DNA of 64,000 nt. It comes from VXPQ01 sp965232485. GTDB lineage: Bacteria > Bacteroidota > Rhodothermia > Rhodothermales > VXPQ01. The notes under the pieces were generated by a model. The model did not search any database. It was not told the DNA's origin and saw only the letters and a list, made by a program, of their open reading frames with translations. The position numbers were made by a program, and so were the translations under genes. The stretch spans positions 2,170,001 through 2,234,000 of the forward strand of contig OZ246975.1 in NCBI GenBank assembly GCA_965232485.1, written 5' to 3'. Positions 57,401 through 64,000 of the stretch are shown piece after piece; position 1 is the stretch's first letter; every line of letters starts with the position of its first letter.

Positions 57401-57531
57401 AGGCTGTGTGCGGATCGGAAGGAAAGCAGGCCAGTGATGTTGCGGGCGTGCTGGAGGCCTGGTCCGGGCTGTCCGCGGGCGAGCAACCGCCGTCGTTTGC
57501 TCCTGCGCTGGGAAACTGGGTGGAGGTGTGA
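54436..57531 (+). CDS. addB: AddB-type helicase-nuclease subunit (PD-(D/E)XK)
   Basis: 1,031 residues. Partner of AddA in double-strand-break end processing. N-terminal inactive helicase-like region (FAPTLQIGHNLGSAL), then a C-terminal nuclease: SASRIETLTACPYRYFLRY opens it with the first Fe-S cysteine, GAIDRVD and YEVWDYKSG give the D...DxK catalytic site, and CRFCDYKAVC supplies the remaining three cluster cysteines. The next gene begins 1 bp after its stop. It follows the rRNA terminator directly. Confidence 0.85.
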   Translation: MRYHFAQLAALCRKHPVAPKVIFAPTLQIGHNLGSALARQGVSWVNAHFTTPLRWATRLAASALDASGKRLVSQDAEYFFMQRALRQAAWPEDHPYATPYAAMALAETFLQTIRNLRLAGMSAEELAGSAGETSLERRNFVGIYRAYEQWFGTGGLYDEADLYRQAMRSRPAPGLVVAVFDETPLPELAFRFVEGLSASLVRVGRSADAYGLSPPQESACKRFALAPTIAAGEGVVGSAGNSYRMRRGNGADREHSEAADLLLREAVGTGNEVRGALREVLHAGAKLDEIELVYTAEDPYLPLIVDVLDGLKIPARYAAGIPATLNRAGQSLLGFYQWMAADCEPELLVSLLRSRLLYVDEPGAVAAAADAALAARMRGGRSAWENDGAGGVKSDRKRLWGQLNRWAEAVPDDAAEYKAFAEGAVRETMNLLDGLYKTVPDAASVSLEDVVESGRRFLKRFVPRRDREGRGQAVIESLDNRLQSILRELDMAAGATDRLTDLAQALAHALERHKTQATIARPGHLYVVPLERGGYTGRKHTVIVGLAETTFPGAGIENPILLDDERERISGGRLPLQRARPGETVWNLVRLLGMADSRILLTANRRDLVEGREVYPSPVFEQLGELFGGAKQVYRIVPEPRRALTSVGVSLGLRDAPSVLADVLQKYPALQKGLEAVRARAETGFGAYDGWLGQATPALRPGAADEALSASRIETLTACPYRYFLRYVLRAQLPDIRDVRPGRWLTAAEFGGLLHGILHKFMTALSQRGESPDPDKHTDWLRELMHEGLAYRKVRIPVREQTGYETDVRRLALALRIFLNEESARADARPAGFEVRFGWGASDEASEDGPLDSPDPLAIRLSDEVRFFLRGAIDRVDEAADGYEVWDYKSGSAGSYNAGDLLADGQRLQWALYAFALDQLLAEQGLPGRTVRGGYFFPNEREHGLRIHNPTPPKEDVAAVLKPFFDLAEQGAFLHVHKKQDVCRFCDYKAVCGSEGKQASDVAGVLEAWSGLSAGEQPPSFAPALGNWVEV

Positions 57532-57532
57532 T

Positions 57533-60500
57533 ATGCCGGCTGCTTCGAACGGGAAGAATTTATTGAAGGATCAGGCGGCGCGGGACGCGATCGCACAGGA
57601 TCTGGATTGCAATGTCATGGTGTTCGCCGGCGCCGGCGCGGGCAAGACCTATGCGCTGGTTCAGCGGATGGCGGCCCTGGTGCGGACGGGGGCGTGCGAG
57701 GTGGATCGCATGGCCGCCATCACCTTCACGCGCAAGGCCGCCGGGGAAATGCGCGTTCGCTTCTTTCTTGCGCTCCGGGAGGCAGAGGCAGATCCGTCTA
57801 TCCGCGCGGAGGAACGGCGGCGCATTGCCGCCGCCCTGGATCGGATCGACCAATGTTTCATGGGGACCATTCATTCCTTTTGCGGGCGCCTGATTCGGAC
57901 GCGCCCCATAGAAGCGGGGTTGGCGCCCGGATTCCAGGAAGTAGAAGGCCGCGAGGAAGCCATGTTGTTGCGAGAAACATGGGACCGTTTCGTGCAAAAG
58001 CAGTACGGAGACGGGGAGGCCGATCCGGACCCGCGGCTGGAAGCGTTGCGCGGCGCGGGGCTGGTTCCCGACGACCTTTACGCTTTTTTCAGGGATCGTT
58101 GCCAGTATTCCGACGTGCCGCTCAAAGAGACCGACACGCCGAAACCGGATTTCGAATCCCCTGTGAAGGCCCTGAAGGAGTTTCTTGATTCCGATGCGAT
58201 ATTGCATGGCGTGCCGCCCAATCCCCGGGAGCGAGACAACTTGATGAGCGCGGTGGCGAAGGCCCGGAATTTTCTCAAGAACACCGAGGTGATCGTCGAT
58301 GCAGATGCGGCGGAGGCGCTCGCCATCTTTGAAAATCTGCGTTCGGATTTCGTCAAGCTGAAACATTGGCTGGACAGGCGGACGGCCAAATCGATTAAGG
58401 ACGAGCTGTTTCCGGCGTTTCGGGATCACGTGGCGGCGCCTGCGTTGCGCGCATGGCGCGAATATTTGCACCAGCTTGCGTCGGGTTTTGTGGAAGACGC
58501 GGTCGCATGGTCCGCCGACCAGCGTCTGAAGCAAGGAAAGTTGACGTTTCAGGACCTGTTGCTCCGGGCGGCGGCCCTGCTCCGGGACAATCCTTCCGTC
58601 CGCGAACATTTGCAAAGCCGCTATCGCGTGCTGTTCGTGGACGAATTTCAGGATACCGATCCCGTGCAGGCGGAGATTATTTTTTATCTGACCGGACAGG
58701 AAACCCGCGAGAAGAACTGGCGCAAACTGGCGTCCCGCCCCGGGAGCCTGTTCCTGGTGGGGGACGACAAGCAGTCGATTTACCGATTTCGCCGCGCGGA
58801 CATAGCCATTGGCCGCTTCGTCCGGGAACGCATTCTGGAGACGGGCGGCAAAGTGGTGCAACTCAACACCAGTTTTCGCTCGTTGGGCGCGCTTTGCGAG
58901 TGGATGAACAAGGCCTTCGTCCCGATTTTTGCAGAGGATTCCACACCTCGTCAGGCGGCGTTCAAGCCGCTTTGGGCGCACCGCCCGGACGGAGCCGATT
59001 CCTGTTGCGTTCGGAAAATCACCGTCCCGAAACAGCAACGATCCGCCCGCGCCGCGATAGCGCAGTGGGATGCGGAGCGCATCGTTTCCTTTATTGCGCA
59101 GGCTTTGCGCGGCGAGACAAGCTTGCAGGACTTGGGCGATGGAGACGACGCATTGCTCGATTCCCCGGCTTCTCCGGGCGATTTTCTCATTCTGACGCGC
59201 ACGAAAGGCCAACTGGCTACATACATGCGGACGCTTGAACAAGCAGGCATTCCGTACGTCGGCGAGGGAGGGGATGGTCTTGGCCAGAGCGAGGAAGTAC
59301 AAGCCGTCGCGACGTTGCTGGAGGCCGTGCTCAATCCCGGGCATCCGGTTCCCTTCCTTGCTTTTCTGCGCGGCCCGCTTGCGGGGCTGTCGGACGACAT
59401 GTTGTACGCGTACCGTCAAGCCGGGGGCGTTTTTCACTGGAATGCGGGCGTCCCGAAGGGGTTGCCCGAGGACATGGCCCGCCGGTTTTGCGAGGCGCAG
59501 GACCTGCTTCGCCATGCCGAGCATGTTTTTACGACGTTGCCGCCTGCGGCGGCCTTGCAATCGGTTCTTGCAAAGAGCGGCTATCTGGCGTTGGCCACCG
59601 CGCATCCCGACGGGAATGCGTCGTTTCGGGCGGGCAACCTGATCCGTTTGCTGGCGCTGGTGCAGGAATGGGCGGCGCAAGGCTATCCGTGGGGGCGCAT
59701 TGTGGAAGAATTACGCGTGCTGGTCGGGGAATCGAATAAGGATGTGGCGCAGATGTCTGTCGAATTCGGGCGCAGCGACGTGGTGCGGGTGATGAACGTG
59801 CATCAGGCGAAAGGACTGGAGGCGCCGGTGGTTTTTCTGGCGGATCCGAAGGATACGTCGTATACGAAAGAGCCGTTGCATCATGTTTCCCGAAGCCCCG
59901 CAGGTACGTATCTCTCCATGCCGATCCAGAAGCAGTGGGGGGGATTTGGCCGGCGGATTGTGGCGCAACCTGTTGGCTGGGAAGCCGACAAGGAAGAAGA
60001 GGTGCTATTTGCTCAGGCGGAAGAGGCGCGGTTGTTGTATGTGGCCGCCACGCGCGCAAAAAATCTGCTGGTGGTTTCCGTCTACTCCGGATTCGACAAA
60101 GGGCCCTGGGCGCCGCTGAAGAACTCGCTTGCGGATGCGCCCGAACTGGAATCCGCGCCGCCGTTGGACGAGACGGAGCGTGTTTCGCCCGGCGACGGGC
60201 CGGGTCACGCCGAACTGCTTGAACAGGCCAGGGAGCGATTGCGTCGCGCGCGAGAAAGAAGTTATGCGCTGCGGTCGGTGACCGGCGAGCGGGAAGAGGC
60301 GACCCCGGCGCCGCAGAGGCCCCGCAAACAAGGCAGGGGCGTGAAATACGGCCGGCTCGTACATCAGTTGTTTGAGGAAGCGGTTCGGGGCGATCTTCCC
60401 GAAAATGTGCCGGTCCGGGTGCGGCGGCTGGCCGAAATGATCAACCGGGGCGACGCGGACGAGGATCTCCCGTGGACCGAAGATCCGCTGACCCGGGAGG

Positions 60501-60850
60501 ATGAAGAAATGGCGGCGCTTGCGCTGGAGCGATTCAAAAAATCGCCATTGTGGGAAACCTTGCAGCGCGCCCATGAAGTTTATACGGAGGTTCCGCTGGC
60601 CGTATCGGAGGGCGCCGGGGCGGAGGGCGCGACCGTGGTGCGCGGGACCATCGATCTTGTATATCGGGACGACGCGGGCTGGCGCATCGTCGATTACAAG
60701 ACGGACCGCGCCGATACGGAGGAGGAGGCGGCTGCCGTCGAGAAAGAGCGCCAACCCCAACTGGATGCGTATGCCGCGTACTGGCGCCGCCTGACCGGTG
60801 CGCCTGTGGTAGACGCCGCGTTGTGGCTGGCGCATGGGCCGGGCGGGTGA
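57533..60850 (+). CDS. addA: AddA-type UvrD/Rep helicase with PD-(D/E)XK nuclease
   Basis: 1,105 residues from ATG 57533, which has GGAGGTG just upstream; the longer open frame lies inside addB. UvrD motifs: FAGAGAGKTYALVQRM (Walker A), DEFQDTDPVQAEI (motif II), GDDKQSIYRFRRAD (motif III), VMNVHQAKGLEAPVVFL (motif V), LYVAATRAK (motif VI). C-terminal nuclease GTIDLVYRDD and WRIVDYKTD. With AddB it forms a helicase-nuclease that resects DNA ends for RecA, and degrades foreign linear DNA. The rmuC frame follows directly. Confidence 0.9.
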   Translation: MPAASNGKNLLKDQAARDAIAQDLDCNVMVFAGAGAGKTYALVQRMAALVRTGACEVDRMAAITFTRKAAGEMRVRFFLALREAEADPSIRAEERRRIAAALDRIDQCFMGTIHSFCGRLIRTRPIEAGLAPGFQEVEGREEAMLLRETWDRFVQKQYGDGEADPDPRLEALRGAGLVPDDLYAFFRDRCQYSDVPLKETDTPKPDFESPVKALKEFLDSDAILHGVPPNPRERDNLMSAVAKARNFLKNTEVIVDADAAEALAIFENLRSDFVKLKHWLDRRTAKSIKDELFPAFRDHVAAPALRAWREYLHQLASGFVEDAVAWSADQRLKQGKLTFQDLLLRAAALLRDNPSVREHLQSRYRVLFVDEFQDTDPVQAEIIFYLTGQETREKNWRKLASRPGSLFLVGDDKQSIYRFRRADIAIGRFVRERILETGGKVVQLNTSFRSLGALCEWMNKAFVPIFAEDSTPRQAAFKPLWAHRPDGADSCCVRKITVPKQQRSARAAIAQWDAERIVSFIAQALRGETSLQDLGDGDDALLDSPASPGDFLILTRTKGQLATYMRTLEQAGIPYVGEGGDGLGQSEEVQAVATLLEAVLNPGHPVPFLAFLRGPLAGLSDDMLYAYRQAGGVFHWNAGVPKGLPEDMARRFCEAQDLLRHAEHVFTTLPPAAALQSVLAKSGYLALATAHPDGNASFRAGNLIRLLALVQEWAAQGYPWGRIVEELRVLVGESNKDVAQMSVEFGRSDVVRVMNVHQAKGLEAPVVFLADPKDTSYTKEPLHHVSRSPAGTYLSMPIQKQWGGFGRRIVAQPVGWEADKEEEVLFAQAEEARLLYVAATRAKNLLVVSVYSGFDKGPWAPLKNSLADAPELESAPPLDETERVSPGDGPGHAELLEQARERLRRARERSYALRSVTGEREEATPAPQRPRKQGRGVKYGRLVHQLFEEAVRGDLPENVPVRVRRLAEMINRGDADEDLPWTEDPLTREDEEMAALALERFKKSPLWETLQRAHEVYTEVPLAVSEGAGAEGATVVRGTIDLVYRDDAGWRIVDYKTDRADTEEEAAAVEKERQPQLDAYAAYWRRLTGAPVVDAALWLAHGPGG

Positions 60851-60902
60851 ATGTGCACTTGTCACTCTTTCAAGGATGCTTTATAACATTGCCAATCAGC
60901 AC

Positions 60903-62252
60903 ATGGAACTTGTAGCAGGAATTATTGCCGGTCTCGTCGTGGGCGCCGCCGCGCTCTACGTCATTCTGCGCGGCCGCGTCGTCCGGCTGGAAACACAGCT
61001 GGACGAACGAAAGCGGAGTATTGAGACGATTCGTCAGGAACGGGACGATGCGCGTGTTGAGCGGGACAAACGGGCGGAGCAGCTTACGAACGCTCAAAGC
61101 GAAATCAGCGGTTTGCAAAGCGCCCACAAAGAGCGCGAAAAGGCGCTTACAGAGCGTCGCGCGGAACTCGACACGCATTTCAAGGGGCTTGCCTCAGAGG
61201 TGCTCAGGTCGAGCACGGAGGAGTTTCGCAAACAGGCCGCCGAGCAGTTCAAGCAGCAGCAAGCGCTGGCCAACAAGGACCTGAAGGCGCGCGAAACCGC
61301 GGTTGAGAATCTTGTCAAGCCGGTCCGCGAGAGCCTGGACAAGTTGCGGAAACATGTTGACGAATCCGACCAGGCCCGCGTTGCCGACACGACAAAAGTC
61401 AGCGAGGGCGTCGAGAAACTGATCGCCGAAACCAGCGGGCTGCGGAAAATCTTGCACAATCCCCAGCTGCGCGGGCAGTGGGGCGAGCAACATCTGCGCA
61501 ATGTGCTCGACGCGGCCGGTATGTCCCCGCACGTGGATTACGTGGAGCAGGCTCCGCTGACCGGGGGCGGCGCGCGCCTTCGGCCGGATGTGCTGGTGCG
61601 GATTCCCGGCGGGGCGACGGTGGTGATCGACGCCAAGACGCCGTACGACCGGTATGATGCGGCGCTGCGCAGCGACGACGAGCAGGAACAGAAGCAATTA
61701 CTCAAGGACCACGCAATAGCTCTTGCAGGGCATGCCAAGGTGCTTGCCGACCGGAATTATGCTCAGTGGGTCGATTGCTCTCCCGATTTTGTGATGATGT
61801 ACGTTCCCACGGACCCGATGCTCGACGCAGCCATCAACGCCGATCCTACTATCTGGCAGGATACGTGGGAGCGCCATCGCGTGCTGATTGCTACCCCGGG
61901 ACTCCTGATAGCATTTCTGCGGACTGTTGCGCTTGCCTGGCGGCAGCAAGATATCCAGAAGAATGCCCAGGAAATAGCGAAAGCTGCGGGGACACTATAC
62001 GGCCGTCTACGCACCTATGCCTCCCATGTGGATAAAATGGGTCGCGGTTTGCGGCAGGCCGTTGGCGCATACAACGACGGCGTAGGTTCCTTCCAGTCGC
62101 GGGTACTGGTGCAGGCGCGCCTCTTTGAGGATCTCAGCGGCGCGGATGAGTCCGGGCAGATTGGCGAAGTCGTTCCGGTCGACGAGGCTGTGCGGCAGGT
62201 GGAAGCGCTGGAACTATCGCTCGCGCCTGATGCTGAGAACGAAAGCGAATAG
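60903..62252 (+). CDS. rmuC: DNA recombination protein RmuC
   Basis: 449 residues from MELVAGIIAGLVVGAAALYV, an N-terminal membrane helix as in the family; an ATG at 60876 is the alternative. A long coiled coil (about 30-170) is followed by the RmuC nuclease-like domain: LRGQWGEQHLRNVLDAAGM, LRPDVLVRIPGGATVVIDAKTPYDRY (restriction-endonuclease-like core), FVMMYVPTD and ATPGLLIAFLRTVALAWRQ. It limits inversions in E. coli. Placement after addBA suggests a shared DNA-end maintenance unit. Confidence 0.92.
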   Translation: MELVAGIIAGLVVGAAALYVILRGRVVRLETQLDERKRSIETIRQERDDARVERDKRAEQLTNAQSEISGLQSAHKEREKALTERRAELDTHFKGLASEVLRSSTEEFRKQAAEQFKQQQALANKDLKARETAVENLVKPVRESLDKLRKHVDESDQARVADTTKVSEGVEKLIAETSGLRKILHNPQLRGQWGEQHLRNVLDAAGMSPHVDYVEQAPLTGGGARLRPDVLVRIPGGATVVIDAKTPYDRYDAALRSDDEQEQKQLLKDHAIALAGHAKVLADRNYAQWVDCSPDFVMMYVPTDPMLDAAINADPTIWQDTWERHRVLIATPGLLIAFLRTVALAWRQQDIQKNAQEIAKAAGTLYGRLRTYASHVDKMGRGLRQAVGAYNDGVGSFQSRVLVQARLFEDLSGADESGQIGEVVPVDEAVRQVEALELSLAPDAENESE

Positions 62253-62310
62253 CGAGCTTTGGTTGCGGGGGACGAGGGGTGGTTAGAAATGGTCCGGGAA
62301 ATTCGGACAA

Positions 62311-63234
62311 TCATCGCGGCGTGTCTGGTCGCGGCCATAGCGTGTGCACCAGCGCGTCAACGACCTCTCGCACGTTATCGATCTCTTGCTGCCGGATGGG
62401 GGCCTTCTCCATGCGTTCTTCCAATCGGGCCAAGGCCGCATCAATGTGCGCCTCGTTTGCGGTTTCGGTGAATATCTTCAGGAAACTCCGCCAATGGCGA
62501 GCCTCAATACCGGACAGGAGCTGGCTTCCTGCCCGATCCGTGAAGGCGTCCATGATCCCCGTTCGGGCGATTCGTCCGAAGTTACGCCCCGCGTCTTCCT
62601 CGGCCTTGTCGGAAATTTCGTCCGTCTTCATGGGGTAGGGATGATCCACCGAGGACAGGATGACCCCGGCGGACTTCTTGTGACGCATCGCGAATTCCCA
62701 ATGATGATTTCTGTACTCGGCCACGTACCGCGCCAGCTCAACGTAGGGCACGGTCAGTCGGGGCGCTCCAGAAATGACCTCGGACAGGCGCCACGGATAG
62801 GCGACGAAAAGATCGGGATGGCCGCAAGCGGCAGGCGTCGCAAGGAAGCGGAAACTCGGCTCCTTTTCCTTGGCGAGCAGATACCAGCCCTTGAGCTCGA
62901 TGCCGAGCAGGACGTCGGACGGATCGGCGGCGTTCTGAAGGCGCACATCGGGAAAGGTTTGCGGCTGGCGCACGAACGAATACATCGCATAGCGTTCGCC
63001 ACTATCCCAAAGCTGGCGTAGCGAGTTGAGCGTATCCACCACGCCTTCCTCTATCGCTGCCCCAAGAAGGGCGTTCAGATTGAAGAGGTCGGTCGCCTGA
63101 ATGCCCCGAATGACCACATTGGACCGAAAGTTGCCCGGTACGGCAAAGATCGCTTCGCGAACGCGCTCGTACAGTGCGTAATGCTCCCAGGCCGGATCGG
63201 GCGGTCGCCGAACAGGAGGCGATTTGGAAACCAT
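62311..63234 (-). CDS. Type II restriction endonuclease (PD-(D/E)XK)
   Basis: 307 residues. Catalytic core visible as FPDVRL (D96) and GIELKGW (E113, K115), the PD-Xn-E-x-K pattern. The family is not a well-known named enzyme to me. Its start is 5 bp downstream of the methyltransferase stop on the same strand, so it is the second gene of an R-M operon. It converges with rmuC, leaving 58 bp between stops. Recognition site cannot be read from sequence. Confidence 0.8.
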   Translation of the reverse strand: MVSKSPPVRRPPDPAWEHYALYERVREAIFAVPGNFRSNVVIRGIQATDLFNLNALLGAAIEEGVVDTLNSLRQLWDSGERYAMYSFVRQPQTFPDVRLQNAADPSDVLLGIELKGWYLLAKEKEPSFRFLATPAACGHPDLFVAYPWRLSEVISGAPRLTVPYVELARYVAEYRNHHWEFAMRHKKSAGVILSSVDHPYPMKTDEISDKAEEDAGRNFGRIARTGIMDAFTDRAGSQLLSGIEARHWRSFLKIFTETANEAHIDAALARLEERMEKAPIRQQEIDNVREVVDALVHTLWPRPDTPR

Positions 63235-63239
63235 AGTCT

Positions 63240-64000
63240 CTATATCAGGCGAAGTTGGTCGACGTTCTTAAGCCGATGGGCAGCGGCGGAAAAGTACTCT
63301 GGCAACAGTTCGGCGGCGAAACAGCGTCGGCTCAGATCGGCTGAGGTTACAGCGGCCGTGCATAGGCCACCGAAAGGCTCCCACACGATGTCCCCCGGGG
63401 CGGAAGATGCTTCGATAATTCGGCGAATCAGTCGCACGGGTTTTTGGTTGGCATGGATGAAGCCTCCTGATCCATTGGCGTGGCGAACCCTTTCCTTGCC
63501 ACGCACGGCTCCTTCGTTCCACACGTTTGTGACGCCGAGTTCGAGGTGAAATTTTGATCGCATGCGCGCCCATTCGCGAGCTGTGAGAGGGGCCTTCCCG
63601 TCCAGGGAAAAATAGGGACGCCCTTCCAAATGGCCATGCGCGTTGGCATAGTCCGCGAGACGTTGAAAGGCTTCCGGTGGAGGAAAGTACCACAAATGGT
63701 CCTGTGTGAGGTATTTTCGAGTTGCGGCGTTTCTGACGTCGCAGGCCTCGTTGGCCCGGTTGAGCGGAAGGCCGGCCCGCGTCCACTCCCAACGTAACCA
63801 CTTCTTCATTTCGACCTCGCGACCGGAGATCAGAAACCGCGGCGGTCGCACATACTGGATACATACCTCGGTGGTCACCGGAAATCGCCGCAGCGTTTTC
63901 GAATTCGTGTTGCCCGATACGTGTGCGATTCCCTTGTCCCAGACGTTGCAGCCAACGTACTCCCAGCCGAACTCGATGAACAGTGGATGGACCGTCGCCC
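63240..64000 (-). CDS. Type II DNA methyltransferase, N4/N6 type (partial, runs off window)
   Basis: The frame continues through the right edge: upstream of the GTG at 63878 it still reads coding sequence (EFGWEYVGCNVWDKGIAHVSGN), so the start lies beyond 64000. Visible C-terminal half: NQKPVRLIRRIIEASSAPGD then VWEPFGG (SAM-binding motif I), EYFSAAAHRL. The catalytic S/DPPY motif is expected in the missing N-terminus, implying the beta-type order used by many N4-cytosine and N6-adenine enzymes. Downstream partner is the PD-(D/E)XK endonuclease. Confidence 0.85.
   Translation of the reverse strand, partial: ATVHPLFIEFGWEYVGCNVWDKGIAHVSGNTNSKTLRRFPVTTEVCIQYVRPPRFLISGREVEMKKWLRWEWTRAGLPLNRANEACDVRNAATRKYLTQDHLWYFPPPEAFQRLADYANAHGHLEGRPYFSLDGKAPLTAREWARMRSKFHLELGVTNVWNEGAVRGKERVRHANGSGGFIHANQKPVRLIRRIIEASSAPGDIVWEPFGGLCTAAVTSADLSRRCFAAELLPEYFSAAAHRLKNVDQLRLI

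Overview
The window is high-GC bacterial chromosome, most likely from a marine or host-associated member of the Rhodothermia (Rhodothermota/Bacteroidota side). This rests on a complete rRNA operon of that general type, a C-terminal type IX secretion sorting domain on a large exported protein, a carboxypeptidase-regulatory-like TonB receptor, a fused aspartate kinase/diaminopimelate decarboxylase, a B12-dependent ribonucleotide reductase and menaquinone synthesis (menC). The lineage call is inference; a 16S search would settle it.

Left end (1-8.4 kb) is a defence-like island. A DprA-like gene overlaps by ATGA the last ~55 codons of a RecQ-type/phosphoribosyltransferase gene that was cut off by an IS3-type insertion, itself reduced to a stub. 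Facing away is a two-gene operon: a HEPN-domain SNF2 helicase (RNRWAH motif intact) and, 3 bp later, a sacsin-like GHKL ATPase with a C-terminal four-cysteine zinc cluster. This pair is the best candidate here for a little-described system. At 8.4-11 kb lies lysAC.

11-16 kb is a second accessory block: an intact IS5-type element, an orphan high-GC ORF, a strikingly AT-rich small membrane protein, and a lone DUF262-DUF1524 (GmrSD-like) nuclease. 16-28 kb is mostly chromosomal: biotin carboxylase, a mercuric-reductase-like flavoenzyme, an antiporter, a coiled-coil protein made of 33-bp repeats, CCA transferase, and an exported ThuA/PQQ-dehydrogenase/PKD fusion. 28-48 kb has nrdJ with an unusual leader, an orphan DNA methyltransferase with a truncated partner, gdhA, an antiporter, aroE, menC, DUF368, a TPR protein, tmk, a Fur-family regulator, a secreted protein behind a near-consensus promoter and perfect operator, pyrR, a TonB receptor, DinB and PASTA proteins.

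49-54.4 kb is rrs-tRNA-Ile-tRNA-Ala-rrl-rrf. It is followed by an AddB/AddA pair, rmuC, and a convergent type II restriction-modification pair whose methyltransferase runs off the right edge.

Fold-back elements sharing terminal repeats with the IS5-type element occur at 22.2 and 48.5 kb, with remnants at 37.4 and 43.0 kb, so the IS appears to have driven a family of small non-autonomous repeats. Four separate loci (left island, 14-16 kb, 32-33 kb, 62-64 kb) carry defence-type genes.
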